A stretch of DNA of 64,000 nt from Planococcus soli (GTDB lineage Bacteria; Bacillota; Bacilli; Bacillales_A; Planococcaceae). Of the stretch, positions 8,192 to 18,093 are shown one piece after another. The position numbers and the translations under genes are program-made. Below the pieces are notes generated by a model. That model was not told where the DNA came from and made no database searches. It saw only the letters and a list, made by a program, of their open reading frames with translations. How positions within the stretch are numbered: the first letter of the stretch is position 1; each line of letters begins with the position of its first letter. Where the stretch lies: the NCBI RefSeq assembly GCF_016881065.1, contig NZ_WXYN01000046.1, positions 1 to 64,000 of the forward strand, in the 5' to 3' direction.

Positions 8192-10603
8192 ATGACATTC
8201 AATCACAAAACAGTGGAGAAAAAATGGCAGAAATATTGGCAAGACAACAAAACATTTAAAATGATGGATGATCCATCGAAACCGAAATTCTATGCATTGG
8301 ATATGTTCCCATATCCATCGGGTGCCGGCCTTCATGTTGGACATCCGGAAGGCTACACGGCAACCGATATTCTGAGTCGCGTGAAGCGCATGCAGGGCTA
8401 TAACGTCCTTCATCCCATGGGCTGGGATGCATTCGGTCTCCCGGCAGAGCAGTATGCACTGGATACCGGAAATGATCCTGCAGAATTTACTGCTAAAAAC
8501 ATCGCTACATTCAAGCGCCAAATTCAGGAACTTGGATTTTCCTATGACTGGGACCGTGAAATAAACACGACAGATCCTTCTTACTATAAATGGACCCAAT
8601 GGATTTTTATCCAATTGTACAATAAGGGCCTTGCTTATGTAGATGAAGTGGCAGTCAACTGGTGCCCGGCACTTGGAACAGTTCTGGCAAACGAAGAAGT
8701 GATCGACGGCAAATCCGAACGCGGCGGCCATCCGGTAGAGCGCCGTCCAATGCGCCAATGGGTGCTGCGCATTACTGAATATGCAGATCGCTTGCTTGAA
8801 GATTTGGATGAATTGGATTGGCCGGAAAGCCTGAAAGACATGCAGCGCAACTGGATCGGCAAATCGGAAGGGGCGGAGCTGGAATTCCAGGTAGCTGATA
8901 CGGAACATTCCTTCCGTGCATTCACGACACGTCCTGATACGATCTTTGGCGCGACTTATGCAGTCCTTGCTCCTGAGCATAAATTGGTGGCTGGCATCAC
9001 GACGGTTGAGCAAAAACAGGCTGTTGAAAAATACATTGATGACGTCAAGACGAAAAGTGATTTGGAGCGCACCGATTTGGCGAAAGACAAATCTGGCGTT
9101 TTCACGGGTGCCTATGCAACCAATCCAGCAAGCGGCGAAAAAATGCCGATTTGGATTGCTGATTATGTTTTGGCAACTTACGGAACAGGTGCGATCATGG
9201 CAGTTCCGGCTCATGACGAACGCGATTACGAATTTGCCAAGCAATTTGAATTGCCGATTGTGGAAGTTGTTTCAGGCGGCAATATTGAAGAAGAAGCATA
9301 TGCAGGCGACGGCGAATTGATCAATTCTGATTTCCTGAACGGTTTGAACAAGAAAGAAGCCATTGAAAAAGCCATCAACTGGTTGGTTGACAAACAAGTC
9401 GGCGAAAAGAAAATCACATATCGTTTGCGTGACTGGCTGTTCAGCCGCCAGCGTTACTGGGGCGAGCCGATTCCAATTATCCACTGGGAAGACGGCACGA
9501 TGACACCGGTCGAAGATAAAGACTTGCCGTTGATGCTGCCGGTCACGACAGACATCAAGCCGAGCGGTACAGGCGAATCACCGCTTGCCAATATCGACGA
9601 ATGGGTCAATATTGTCCATCCTGAAACCGGCATGAAAGGGCGCCGCGAAACCAACACGATGCCGCAATGGGCAGGAAGCTGCTGGTATTACTTGCGCTTT
9701 ATCGATCCAACCAATGATGAAATGCTGGCTGATCCGGAACTCTTGAAACGCTGGCTGCCGGTTGATGTTTATATCGGTGGTGCCGAACATGCCGTACTTC
9801 ATTTATTGTATGCGCGTTTCTGGCATAAAGTGCTTTATGATATCGGTGTGGTATCGACAAAAGAGCCATTCCAGAAGCTGTTCAACCAAGGGATGATTCT
9901 GGGTGAAGGCAATGAGAAGATGTCAAAATCAAAAGGCAATGTCGTCAATCCGGACCAAATCATCGAAAGCCACGGAGCAGATACATTGCGCATGTACGAA
10001 ATGTTCATGGGTCCTTTAGAAGCTTCGATTGCCTGGTCGACAAACGGTTTGGACGGCTCCCGCCGCTTCCTGGACCGCGTCTGGCGCCTATTGATGGATG
10101 GCGAGCAATTGAGTGCGAAAGTCACTGGTGCCAACGATGGCAAACTGGAGAAAATTTATCACCAGACGGTTAAGAAAGTGACGGACGATTTTGAAGGGCT
10201 GCGCTTCAACACAGCGATTTCACAAATGATGGTGTTCATTAACGAAGGCTACAAAGTCGATTCGATTCCAAAAGAATATGTAGAAGGTTTCGTAAAACTA
10301 TTGTCGCCAATCGCACCTCACGTGGCAGAAGAGCTATGGGAGAAATTGGGCCATGAAGGGTCAGTCGCATATGAAAACTGGCCGCAGTACGACGAGTCGA
10401 AACTGGTCGACGATGTCGTGGAAGTTGTGGTGCAAGTGAACGGCAAAGTGAAAACCAAGCTGACTGTTGCTAAAGACAGCACAAAAGAACAATTGGAAAC
10501 GGCAGCACTTGCGGACGAACATGTCCAAAAAGCTGCAGATGGCAAACAAGTACGCAAAGTCATCGTCATTCCAGGGAAATTGGTCAATATTGTTGTAGGC
10601 TAA
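8192..10603 (+). CDS. leuS: Leucyl-tRNA synthetase
   Basis: 803 aa, the normal length for a bacterial LeuRS (B. subtilis about 804). The ATG at 8192 follows GAGGAGG. The class Ia HIGH motif appears as HVGH near residue 47, and KMSKS is intact near residue 575. The CP1 editing domain is present with [11 protein letters not shown] and [15 protein letters not shown], so mischarged tRNA hydrolysis should work. The anticodon-binding and C-terminal domains are complete, ending in [15 protein letters not shown]. Expression is controlled by the leucine T-box just upstream, and a strong hairpin terminator follows. Confidence 0.98.
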   Translation: MTFNHKTVEKKWQKYWQDNKTFKMMDDPSKPKFYALDMFPYPSGAGLHVGHPEGYTATDILSRVKRMQGYNVLHPMGWDAFGLPAEQYALDTGNDPAEFTAKNIATFKRQIQELGFSYDWDREINTTDPSYYKWTQWIFIQLYNKGLAYVDEVAVNWCPALGTVLANEEVIDGKSERGGHPVERRPMRQWVLRITEYADRLLEDLDELDWPESLKDMQRNWIGKSEGAELEFQVADTEHSFRAFTTRPDTIFGATYAVLAPEHKLVAGITTVEQKQAVEKYIDDVKTKSDLERTDLAKDKSGVFTGAYATNPASGEKMPIWIADYVLATYGTGAIMAVPAHDERDYEFAKQFELPIVEVVSGGNIEEEAYAGDGELINSDFLNGLNKKEAIEKAINWLVDKQVGEKKITYRLRDWLFSRQRYWGEPIPIIHWEDGTMTPVEDKDLPLMLPVTTDIKPSGTGESPLANIDEWVNIVHPETGMKGRRETNTMPQWAGSCWYYLRFIDPTNDEMLADPELLKRWLPVDVYIGGAEHAVLHLLYARFWHKVLYDIGVVSTKEPFQKLFNQGMILGEGNEKMSKSKGNVVNPDQIIESHGADTLRMYEMFMGPLEASIAWSTNGLDGSRRFLDRVWRLLMDGEQLSAKVTGANDGKLEKIYHQTVKKVTDDFEGLRFNTAISQMMVFINEGYKVDSIPKEYVEGFVKLLSPIAPHVAEELWEKLGHEGSVAYENWPQYDESKLVDDVVEVVVQVNGKVKTKLTVAKDSTKEQLETAALADEHVQKAADGKQVRKVIVIPGKLVNIVVG

Positions 10604-10630
10604 AAAGAAAAGCGGATTATAAATAATAAA

Positions 10631-10668
10631 AAGAGTCAGACTGGAATTCTTCAGTCTGGCTCTTTTTT
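10631..10668 (+). terminator. Terminator after leuS
   Basis: Stem AAGAGTCAGACTG / CAGTCTGGCTCTT with T-run. Confidence 0.85.
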
Positions 10669-10775
10669 GGTTAATCAATATTAGGCGATATAAGTTGAAC
10701 TTAAGAATGATCACTATATAAACTGCTCCGAACAGCCTCAAAAGAGTTGATGAACAGAGCGGAATTTGGAAAGCA

Positions 10776-10886
10776 TCATTTTTTCTTGTTTTTATCAAAA
10801 GCGCGTCCGATTAGCAGGGCGCCGAAAATGATTAGCAATGGCAGGAAATAGACAAGCAGCAGAATAAAATCGGTTTTGTTGTCCAT
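10776..10886 (-). CDS. 36-aa single-pass membrane peptide, unknown
   Basis: A 36-codon frame starts at ATG 10886, only 5 bases after the stop of the upstream flavoprotein gene, with GGAG inside the end of that gene. The product has a short polar N-terminus (MDNKTDF), one hydrophobic segment (about residues 8-26) and a positively charged tail ending DKNKKK, the topology of a small single-pass membrane protein with the tail inside. I do not recognise a family. Its tight coupling and regular topology argue that it is real, but it is small enough to be chance. Confidence 0.45.
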   Translation of the reverse strand: MDNKTDFILLLVYFLPLLIIFGALLIGRAFDKNKKK

Positions 10887-10891
10887 AGCGC

Positions 10892-12175
10892 TTAAACTCC
10901 GCTTTCTATGGGGCTTTCCTTTGCAAATCTTGCTGCACTTTGGCCAGCGACGTTGCCGGTCACCAGTGCAGATGTGATATTATAGCCACCTGTATAGCCA
11001 TGGATATCCAGAATTTCACCGCAGAAATACAAGCCGGGTTTCTTTTTGGAAGCCATCGTTTTCGGCTCAATTTCTTTGATGGAAACCCCGCCGCCTGTGA
11101 CGAACGCTTTTTCGATCGGCTGTGTACCGTTTACGAACATGGCAAAGGCAGTCAACTGTTGCGCAAATGCACGGACCTTGTCGCTTGGCAGTTCCGCACC
11201 GGTTATTTGGGGATCAATGTCTGCGCGATCTAGAAGAAACAGCAGCCACCGCTCCTGGGCGAGACTTTTCCAAACGTTTTTAACCGATTTTTTCGGTTCG
11301 TCTTTCATCATTTTATAGAGCAGCTGAAAAGCGGATTCAGCATTTTCATCCGGCAAAGAGTTGATGCGCATTTCAACAGGCGCACCGCCATTTTTTTTCA
11401 TTTCCTTGACGACATACTGGCTACAGCGCAAAACAGCCGGGCCGCTCAATCCGAAATGGGTAAACAGCATATCCATTTGATGCGTCACCAGCACTTTGCC
11501 TTTTTTGTTCAGGACCGTCACAGCCGGATCGCGAAGCGCCAGTCCCTGAAGTTCCCGGCTGACGATAAACGGTTCTTTCGACAGCAGCGGTACCTCGGTC
11601 GGATAGAGGTCAGTGACTGTGTGCCCTGCTTTTTCCGCCCACGGATAGCCGTCCCCAGTAGAACCGGTTTGCGGTACGGCCTTGCCGCCGACTGCTACCA
11701 CGATTGCTTTAGCTGTGTACTCTTCGCCGGTATGGAGCCGGACACCCGTTATGTGCTCGTCGGTCATCAATAGTTTTTTAACGGGTGAGTCGAGCAGCAC
11801 CGCAACATTCAGCCGATCCATTTCTTTGAACATGGCTTCCGCCACGTCCTGTGCCCGGTTTGATACCGGGAACATTCGTCCATGATCTTCTTCCTTTAAA
11901 GCGACGCCAAGACCTTCAAAAAAGGAAATGATGTCTTCATTATTGAATACGGAAAACGGGCTGTGGAGAAATCGGCCGTTCCCTGGAATATGTTTCACAA
12001 TTTCGTCAAGAGGCAGACGGTTGGTCACGTTGCAGCGGCCACCGCCGGAAATAATTAATTTTTTTCCTAGTTTCTTTCCTTTTTCAATCAGTAAAACCTT
12101 TTGGTTGTTGGAAGCTGCGGCAATCGAAGCCATTAAACCGGAGGGACCCCCGCCGATGATTATAACGTCATACAT
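10892..12175 (-). CDS. ytfP: NAD(P)/FAD-dependent oxidoreductase, YtfP/HI0933 family
   Basis: 427 aa from ATG 12175. It begins with an ADP-binding Rossmann motif [16 protein letters not shown], then a second family signature [14 protein letters not shown] near residue 40. The C-terminal [38 protein letters not shown] is the FAD-contacting end of the HI0933 family. The reaction is not established for most members; some gut relatives reduce bile-acid intermediates, which need not apply here. It sits divergently from the flippase gene at 12304 and is followed by a possible tiny membrane peptide gene. Confidence 0.88.
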   Translation of the reverse strand: MYDVIIIGGGPSGLMASIAAASNNQKVLLIEKGKKLGKKLIISGGGRCNVTNRLPLDEIVKHIPGNGRFLHSPFSVFNNEDIISFFEGLGVALKEEDHGRMFPVSNRAQDVAEAMFKEMDRLNVAVLLDSPVKKLLMTDEHITGVRLHTGEEYTAKAIVVAVGGKAVPQTGSTGDGYPWAEKAGHTVTDLYPTEVPLLSKEPFIVSRELQGLALRDPAVTVLNKKGKVLVTHQMDMLFTHFGLSGPAVLRCSQYVVKEMKKNGGAPVEMRINSLPDENAESAFQLLYKMMKDEPKKSVKNVWKSLAQERWLLFLLDRADIDPQITGAELPSDKVRAFAQQLTAFAMFVNGTQPIEKAFVTGGGVSIKEIEPKTMASKKKPGLYFCGEILDIHGYTGGYNITSALVTGNVAGQSAARFAKESPIESGV

Positions 12176-12303
12176 AAAATAAGAACTCGCTTTCGTTTTT
12201 CTCTCAGTATACACGATGAGGCGAAACACGTTGAGTAATTTCTTCTATAGGTGTAAACTATCGTGTAGATTGCTTTTATCATGAACAAGTCAGGAAGTGC
12301 AAA

Positions 12304-13908
12304 ATGTCGTCATTAATCAAAGGTACAGCCATCTTAACATTGGGTTTATTTTTATCGAAAATCCTTGGAGTTATTTATATCATCCCGTTCTACAGCATGG
12401 TGGGAGAAGACAATATCGGTCTTTATCAATACGCATACATACCGTATAACCTGATGCTGGCGCTGGCCATTTCAGGAGCTCCGATCGCATTCTCGAAATT
12501 TACCGCCAAATACAATTCCCTCGGAGATTATGAAACGGGGAGGCGGTTGTTAAAGTCAGGATTGCTGACGATGATGATCACCGGCTTTGTTTCTTTTCTG
12601 CTGCTTTACCTCTTTGCCGAACCGCTTGCCCGCATCACGATTTCTGAAGACGAGCGAATTTATTCGGTTGGAGATGTCACAGAAGCAATTCGTTGGGTCA
12701 GCTTTGCGCTGATTGTCGTACCATTCATGAGTCTTTGGAGAGGATTTTTCCAAGGCTATAATTACATGATGCCGACGGCTGTTTCGCAGCTGGTCGAGCA
12801 GATTGTCCGCATTATTTTCCTGTTGGGCGGAGCTTTTGCGGTCATTTATCTATTTGACGGCACGCCGAAAACGGCGATTCAATTCGCTGTATTGTCTGCG
12901 GCCATCGGGGCGCTCGGCGGAATTGTCACTTTAGGCTATTTTTGGAAAAAGAAAAAACCGGAGTATAATCGCCTGTTGGCAAATTCTGTTGAATCCTACG
13001 ACGTAAAATTACGTGATATGTACAAAGAAATTTTGGTTTATGCGGTTCCGGTCATTTTCCTTGGAATTGCCAATCCTTTGTTCCAATTTGTCGATTTGAT
13101 GACCTTTAACCGGGCAATGAGTTCCGGCGGCAATGTCTCGGATATCGACTTGCTTGGAATTCTGAACTTGACTGCCCATAAACTGGTGATGATTCCAGTT
13201 ATGCTGGCCACCGGTTTTTCAATGGCTTTGATTCCGCTGATCACCAAACACTTTACGCGCAATGAACATCTTCAAGTGTCACGGACACTCGATCAATCGA
13301 TACAGGTTATGCTGTTTTTGACATTGCCAGCGGTGATCGGCATGACGATGCTGTCTGATGAGTTGTACCATGTGTTCTACGAAGTCAGTGATGTAGGTTC
13401 TGAAATTTTAGCGCATTACTTGCCGGTTGCTATCTTGTTTGCAGCTTTTCCGGTGACGGCTTCAATCCTGCAGGGCATCAACAAACAAAAATGGATCATT
13501 ATCAACTTGTCTACTGGACTTCTGCTGAAAGCGATTTTGAACACTCCGCTGATTGAGCGTTTTGAAACAGACGGTGCAATTGCGGCAACGATCATCGGGT
13601 ATGTGGCAGCTATCGGCATGAACATGCTGGTCATCGTCAAAACCATGAACTACCGTTCGCAGATGGTGGGCAGACGCGTCATCCTGATCGTCATCTTGAA
13701 CTTGATCATGGCGGGTGCAGTTTATCTGGCTCTTTCAGGGTTGGATCTGTTTATTGGCATGGACAACAAATTCCTGTCATTGCTGCGCATTATTCTGGTC
13801 GGCGGTGTCGGGGCAATCGTTTACGGCTACCTTGGCTTGAAAACCGGTTTGGCACAGAAGTTGCTGGGCTCGAAAATAACAAGAATTTCCCGGAAATTCG
13901 GTTTTTAG
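12304..13908 (+). CDS. murJ: Lipid II flippase family protein (YtgP, MurJ-like)
   Basis: 534 aa, MATE/PST-type polysaccharide transporter with about 14 predicted hydrophobic segments. The N-terminal SSLIKGTAILTLGLFLSKILG is typical of the YtgP/SpoVB group. In B. subtilis YtgP provides MurJ-like lipid II flipping for peptidoglycan synthesis, partly redundant with Amj. AGGAAG precedes the ATG. The pseudouridine synthase gene starts 10 bases after its stop, so they form an operon, as in B. subtilis. It could also be a SpoVB-type paralogue; local gene order favours YtgP. Confidence 0.85.
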   Translation: MSSLIKGTAILTLGLFLSKILGVIYIIPFYSMVGEDNIGLYQYAYIPYNLMLALAISGAPIAFSKFTAKYNSLGDYETGRRLLKSGLLTMMITGFVSFLLLYLFAEPLARITISEDERIYSVGDVTEAIRWVSFALIVVPFMSLWRGFFQGYNYMMPTAVSQLVEQIVRIIFLLGGAFAVIYLFDGTPKTAIQFAVLSAAIGALGGIVTLGYFWKKKKPEYNRLLANSVESYDVKLRDMYKEILVYAVPVIFLGIANPLFQFVDLMTFNRAMSSGGNVSDIDLLGILNLTAHKLVMIPVMLATGFSMALIPLITKHFTRNEHLQVSRTLDQSIQVMLFLTLPAVIGMTMLSDELYHVFYEVSDVGSEILAHYLPVAILFAAFPVTASILQGINKQKWIIINLSTGLLLKAILNTPLIERFETDGAIAATIIGYVAAIGMNMLVIVKTMNYRSQMVGRRVILIVILNLIMAGAVYLALSGLDLFIGMDNKFLSLLRIILVGGVGAIVYGYLGLKTGLAQKLLGSKITRISRKFGF

Positions 13909-13918
13909 GAGTGGCACA

Positions 13919-14632
13919 ATGCGCATAGATAAATTCCTTTCCAATATGGGCTACGGCTCCAGAAAAGAAGTGAAAATCCTGCTGAAGACAAATGCAGTGG
14001 AAGTGAATGGCGAAGTCGTCCGCGATCCGAAAGTGCACGTCGACGAACATGCCGACATCGTGCTGGTGGGTGGAGAAGCTGTTGCCTATACCGAGTTTAT
14101 CTACTTGCTGATGAATAAACCGCAGGACGTCATTTCAGCGACAGAAGATAAATACGATCAAACGGTCATCGATCTGTTGGACGAACAAGAGCGGCATTTC
14201 GAGCCGTTCCCTGTTGGACGCTTGGATAAGGATACCGAAGGGTTTCTGTTGCTGACGAATGACGGCAAACTGGCACATGAATTATTGTCGCCCAAAAAGC
14301 ACGTGGACAAAACGTATTATGCGCTGATTGAGGGGCTAGTTACAGAAGAGGATGGCAAGGCGTTCGAAAAGGGCGTGGAGCTGGACGATGGCTACGTAAC
14401 GAAACCGGCCATCTTGAACATTCTTGAAAGCGGTCCTGTTTCCAAAATTGAATTGACCATCACCGAAGGCAAGTTCCACCAGGTCAAGCGGATGTTTGAA
14501 AGTGTCGGCAAACGAGTGGTGTACTTAAAGCGCTTGTCGATGGGACCGTTAAGCCTTGATCCGGAGCTTGGACTCGGAGAATACCGCCATTTGACGGAAG
14601 AGGAAGTAACCAGTTTAAAACAAAGAAAATGA
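13919..14632 (+). CDS. ytzG: Pseudouridine synthase, RsuA/RluB family (YtzG)
   Basis: 237 aa. An N-terminal S4 RNA-binding domain (MRIDKFLSNMGYGSRKEVKILL) is followed by the RsuA catalytic core, with the nucleophilic Asp in GRLDKDTEGFLLLTNDG near residue 103. GKFHQVKRMF is a further signature. It isomerises uridine in rRNA, most likely 16S U516 by family similarity. It ends inside the left arm of a bidirectional terminator. Confidence 0.9.
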   Translation: MRIDKFLSNMGYGSRKEVKILLKTNAVEVNGEVVRDPKVHVDEHADIVLVGGEAVAYTEFIYLLMNKPQDVISATEDKYDQTVIDLLDEQERHFEPFPVGRLDKDTEGFLLLTNDGKLAHELLSPKKHVDKTYYALIEGLVTEEDGKAFEKGVELDDGYVTKPAILNILESGPVSKIELTITEGKFHQVKRMFESVGKRVVYLKRLSMGPLSLDPELGLGEYRHLTEEEVTSLKQRK

Positions 14633-14661
14633 CCGCATAGCTGCGGTCATTTTCTTTGTTT
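14617..14661. terminator. Bidirectional terminator
   Basis: A 20-bp stem (AAACAAAGAAAATGACCGCA and complement) with a 4-base loop lies between the convergent ytzG and ytzE genes. A-rich and T-rich flanks allow use from both sides. Confidence 0.85.
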
Positions 14662-14672
14662 AGGAAATCTTT

Positions 14673-14894
14673 TTAGGACGTCATTTTCACTTTTCGTTGC
14701 GTCGTTGTCCATTTGCCTCGAGTTGGGCTGGTCACCAAGTCGTTAAAGGCTAACACATTCAAATCTCTTTGAATGGTGCGAGGAGTGATGCCGAATTCGT
14801 CGACAAGATCTTGCGTCGTTACAGTCCCATTTTCGAGAATGTACTTATACATATCTTTTATTCGAATGAGCATGCGATCGGTTGTAGGTTTCAT
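14673..14894 (-). CDS. ytzE: DeoR-type helix-turn-helix regulator, small (YtzE)
   Basis: 73 aa. The whole protein is one winged helix-turn-helix: RIKDMYKYILENGTVTTQDLVDEFGITPRTIQRDLNVL, with the recognition helix at about residues 36-52. There is no effector domain, so it is a stand-alone DNA-binding protein as in B. subtilis YtzE. The target is unknown. It lies divergently from pepV across a 301-base spacer. Confidence 0.85.
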   Translation of the reverse strand: MKPTTDRMLIRIKDMYKYILENGTVTTQDLVDEFGITPRTIQRDLNVLAFNDLVTSPTRGKWTTTQRKVKMTS

Positions 14895-15195
14895 GTTAAT
14901 AGAACCACTCCTTCATCTTTTTCCATTGGCAAAGACTAGCGGACGATGTGCTGAGGTTTATACAGCCGGTTAATGATAGATGCCAAAGACAGCCCCTTTT
15001 CCTAAAAAGATGTGTCAATCTAACTAGTCTGACAATTTGATTATAGCGGAAAAACATCTCGAATTCTAGGATTTTCCTTTATTTTTACGTAAAAATAACA
15101 ATAGAAAGACAGAATTTTTTGTGTTAATTACCGTCAAATTCTTTAATTTCCTGAAAAAAGGTGTACAATAGCCATAACAAAAAGGAGTGTGAAAC
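14895..15195. other. Intergenic region between ytzE and pepV
   Basis: 301 bases, AT-rich near pepV. I see a -10-like TACAAT at 15164-15169 on the plus strand, without a clear -35, and no convincing RNA structure or open frame. Confidence 0.5.
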
Positions 15196-16569
15196 ATGGA
15201 TTGGCTGTTAGAAGCAAAGAAACGCAAGAACACCATGCTGAGTGAATTGCAGGAATTAGTGGCGATTCCCAGCGTATTAAGCGAAGAAACAACGCCAACA
15301 GCTCCTTTTGGAAAAGAAGTCAAGCAGGCATTGGATTGGTTTTTGCAAAAAGGAAGAGCACAAGGGTATTCGGTGAAAAATGTTGGAGATGTTGCAGGGC
15401 ACCTGGAAATCGGTCAGGGTGAAGAGCTGCTCGGTATTTTAGGGCATGTTGATGTTGTGCCGGCAGGTGAAGGCTGGACAAAAGACCCGTTCGGCGGAGA
15501 GATTCAGGACGGCCGCCTCTACGGACGTGGGGCCATCGATGACAAAGGGCCGACTATTGCGGCATGGACCGCGTTGAACATGCTGAAAGATTTGGATATG
15601 GAATTCACGAAGCGGGTGCGTCTGATTATCGGTACGGATGAAGAAAGCGGCTTCCGCTGTATGGACCGCTATTTCGAGACAGAAGAAATGCCTGCAGCCG
15701 CATTTGCGCCGGATGCAGACTTCCCTATCATCAATGCTGAAAAAGGAATTGCCAGCCTGAATTTTTCAACGTTCTCGATGCATGAGGATGCGATCCTTGA
15801 ATCGTTTATAGCTGGACATCGGACCAATATGGTGCCCGATAAGGCAACTGCAATTTTAGATGGGCAGCTGGCAGAATGGCAAGAGGATTTTAAAGAATTT
15901 TGCTTGAAGCACAAGGTGACCGGTGTCGTGGAGCAGCACAACGCTTCGACTGAATTGACCTTGAATGGCAAGTCGGCTCATGCGATGGAACCGGAAAACG
16001 GCATTAATGCCGGAGTTCTGCTGGCATTGTTCTTGAAAGACCGTTTAGAAGGCGATGGCCAAAAGTTTGTGGAATTTGTCGCCGATACGTTCTACCAGGA
16101 TTCACGGGGACGCAAACTGGGCCTTGATTTCGCAGATGATCAATCCGGAGAAACAACGTTCAATGCCGGAATTATTCGTTTCGAGAAAAAGAAAACCGCT
16201 ATGATTACTGTCAGCATGCGTTATTCTGTAAGTTACCCATTCAAAGAAAAGATGGCTGCCTATCAGTTGAAGGATTTCGTACTGGACATTGCGTCCAATT
16301 CTCCTCCTCATTATGTGGACGAAAACGATCCGTTCATCAAAACGCTGCAAAGCGCATATGAAACGCAGACCGGCAACAAAGCAGATTTACTTGCGATTGG
16401 TGGAGGCACCTATGCGCGCGTATTGGATAAAGGTGTAGCATTCGGAATGCTGTTTCCTGGCGAACCGGATGTTGCGCATCAAGCGGATGAATTTGTCGAC
16501 ATCGACAATTTAATTAAAGCGACTGCGATTTACGCAGAAGCGATTTATCAATTGGCTTGCAAAAAATGA
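15196..16569 (+). CDS. pepV: Dipeptidase PepV (M20 family)
   Basis: 457 aa zinc metallopeptidase that cleaves dipeptides. Metal-binding and catalytic elements are in order: LGHVDVVPAG (about residue 83), GRGAIDDKGP (about 113), GTDEESGFRCM (about 150), APDADFP and SAHAMEPENG. The length is normal. AAAGGAGTG precedes the ATG. The D-amino acid aminotransferase gene follows 11 bases later, as in staphylococci, suggesting joint peptide and D-amino acid turnover. Confidence 0.93.
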   Translation: MDWLLEAKKRKNTMLSELQELVAIPSVLSEETTPTAPFGKEVKQALDWFLQKGRAQGYSVKNVGDVAGHLEIGQGEELLGILGHVDVVPAGEGWTKDPFGGEIQDGRLYGRGAIDDKGPTIAAWTALNMLKDLDMEFTKRVRLIIGTDEESGFRCMDRYFETEEMPAAAFAPDADFPIINAEKGIASLNFSTFSMHEDAILESFIAGHRTNMVPDKATAILDGQLAEWQEDFKEFCLKHKVTGVVEQHNASTELTLNGKSAHAMEPENGINAGVLLALFLKDRLEGDGQKFVEFVADTFYQDSRGRKLGLDFADDQSGETTFNAGIIRFEKKKTAMITVSMRYSVSYPFKEKMAAYQLKDFVLDIASNSPPHYVDENDPFIKTLQSAYETQTGNKADLLAIGGGTYARVLDKGVAFGMLFPGEPDVAHQADEFVDIDNLIKATAIYAEAIYQLACKK

Positions 16570-16580
16570 GGAAAGAGGGA

Positions 16581-17435
16581 ATGGATATGGATTTGATATT
16601 GCACAATGGAGAGTTTATTCGTGAAGAAGACTTGGTGATTTCGAAGGAAGATCGCGGCTACCAGTTTGGGGACGGGATCTATGAAGTGATTCGCGTATAT
16701 GACGGCAATTTGTTTACAGCAAAAGAGCATATCGACCGCTTCTATGAGAGTGCCGATAAAATCAAAATCGTCATTCCTCATACAAAAGATGTTTTCCATA
16801 AAATGATGTATGATTTCGTTGAAATGAATAATATCAACAACGGCCAAGTTTATGTTCAGATCACACGTGGTGCTGCAGAACGCCAACATCAGTTCCCGAC
16901 TCAGGCAGAGCCCGTCATTACCGGCAACACCAAATCAGTAGAGCGTCCGGTCGCAAGCATGAAGTCAGGAGTGAAAGCCAAGTTTATCGAGGATATCCGC
17001 TGGCTTCGCTGCGACATCAAGAGCTTGAACTTGCTCGGCAACGTGCTGGCAAAACAGGAAGCTACCGAAGAAGGCTTTTTCGAAGCCATTCTGCACCGGG
17101 GTGAAACTGTGACAGAAGGCTGTTCATCAAATATGTACGGCATCAAAAACGGCACTCTTTATACTCATCCGGCCAATAACCTCATTTTGAACGGCATCAC
17201 GAGAAGAGTTATTCTTGAGCTGTGCAAAGAGCTGGACATTCCAGTGGAAGAAAAAGCCTTTACAAAAACACAGGCACTCGAAATGGATGAATTTTTCATG
17301 TCTTCAACGACTACAGAAGTAATGCCTGTTATTGAGATTGGCAGCCAAAAAATCGGACAGGGCGTACCGGGAGAATTGACCCGCAAACTGCAGTCTGCTT
17401 TTGAAGTACGAATTGGGGTAGGCGTGAAATCGTAA
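16581..17435 (+). CDS. dat: D-alanine aminotransferase
   Basis: 284 aa, fold-type IV PLP enzyme. EDRGYQFGDGIYEVIRVY (about residues 23-40) and LRCDIKSLNLL, containing the PLP lysine near residue 145, are diagnostic; TEGCSSNMY and ILNGITRRV follow. It interconverts D-alanine and 2-oxoglutarate with D-glutamate and pyruvate, supplying D-amino acids for the wall. The ATG at 16581 follows GAGGAAAGAGGGA; a second ATG two codons later is equally possible. Operon with pepV; a terminator follows. Confidence 0.93.
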   Translation: MDMDLILHNGEFIREEDLVISKEDRGYQFGDGIYEVIRVYDGNLFTAKEHIDRFYESADKIKIVIPHTKDVFHKMMYDFVEMNNINNGQVYVQITRGAAERQHQFPTQAEPVITGNTKSVERPVASMKSGVKAKFIEDIRWLRCDIKSLNLLGNVLAKQEATEEGFFEAILHRGETVTEGCSSNMYGIKNGTLYTHPANNLILNGITRRVILELCKELDIPVEEKAFTKTQALEMDEFFMSSTTTEVMPVIEIGSQKIGQGVPGELTRKLQSAFEVRIGVGVKS

Positions 17436-17456
17436 TCTCAAAATGTTCAGAAGAAA

Positions 17457-17488
17457 AGTGATTGGCTCCGGCCAATCACTATTTTTTT
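17457..17488 (+). terminator. Terminator after dat
   Basis: Stem AGTGATTGGC / GCCAATCACT, TCCG loop, T-run. Confidence 0.88.
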
Positions 17489-17527
17489 GTGTCTGCGCAC
17501 ATGGTAAACTGAAACCAGGTGATGACA

Positions 17528-18070
17528 ATGAAGCCACATTATTTTATTGGGATAAAGATCCCATCTGCAATTTCGAAAAAACTGGATGAAGAACGCCGCT
17601 CATGGAATATGCAAAGCCATAAAAGGCAAACGCCTCCACAGGACATGCACATCACGCTGCTGTTTATCGGAGAAGATGTATACGATGAAATCGGCCAGGC
17701 TGAAAAATTGCTGTCCAGTATCAAGCAACCGCCGTTCAGCTTGGCAGTTGATGGCATAAAGGCGTTCGGCAACCCCTCAACACCCCGTATCATTTATGCT
17801 TCGCTGGAAAACAGCGAAGAGCTGCAGGGGCTTCAGCGGCAGGTACTGGAGTCTCTTGAACCGCTGCAGATCCGGCCAGACCCGAAAGAATTTATACCCC
17901 ACATTACATTGGCCAGCAAATGGGCTGGCGGTGCTCCTGGCGAACCGCAGTTTTCGATCGGCAAGATGCGATTCGAAGTAACGGAGTTCTCACTGTTCCA
18001 AATTGCGCCAAAGGAAAATCCTCGTTATCGAAAGATAGCGAATTATGTGTTGGAAAAAGATGTTGAATAG
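17528..18070 (+). CDS. thpR: RNA 2',3'-cyclic phosphodiesterase (ThpR/LigT, YtlP)
   Basis: 180 aa 2H-phosphoesterase. The two catalytic HxT motifs are MHITLLF (about residue 43) and PHITLAS (about 128). The ATG at 17528 is preferred over GTG/ATG 17519/17522 because AGGTGA then serves as ribosome site. It opens a run of plus-strand genes thpR-ytlR-trmB-ytnP with short gaps. Confidence 0.88.
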   Translation: MKPHYFIGIKIPSAISKKLDEERRSWNMQSHKRQTPPQDMHITLLFIGEDVYDEIGQAEKLLSSIKQPPFSLAVDGIKAFGNPSTPRIIYASLENSEELQGLQRQVLESLEPLQIRPDPKEFIPHITLASKWAGGAPGEPQFSIGKMRFEVTEFSLFQIAPKENPRYRKIANYVLEKDVE

Positions 18071-18093
18071 CAAAAGACGGTAGGCGAGTGCTT

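Noticed and set aside
8168-9244. Long minus-strand reading frame (358 codons) opposite leuS
   Set aside because: It lies fully inside leuS on the other strand, has no ribosome site, and reads as Cys/His/Phe-rich nonsense; leuS is intact.
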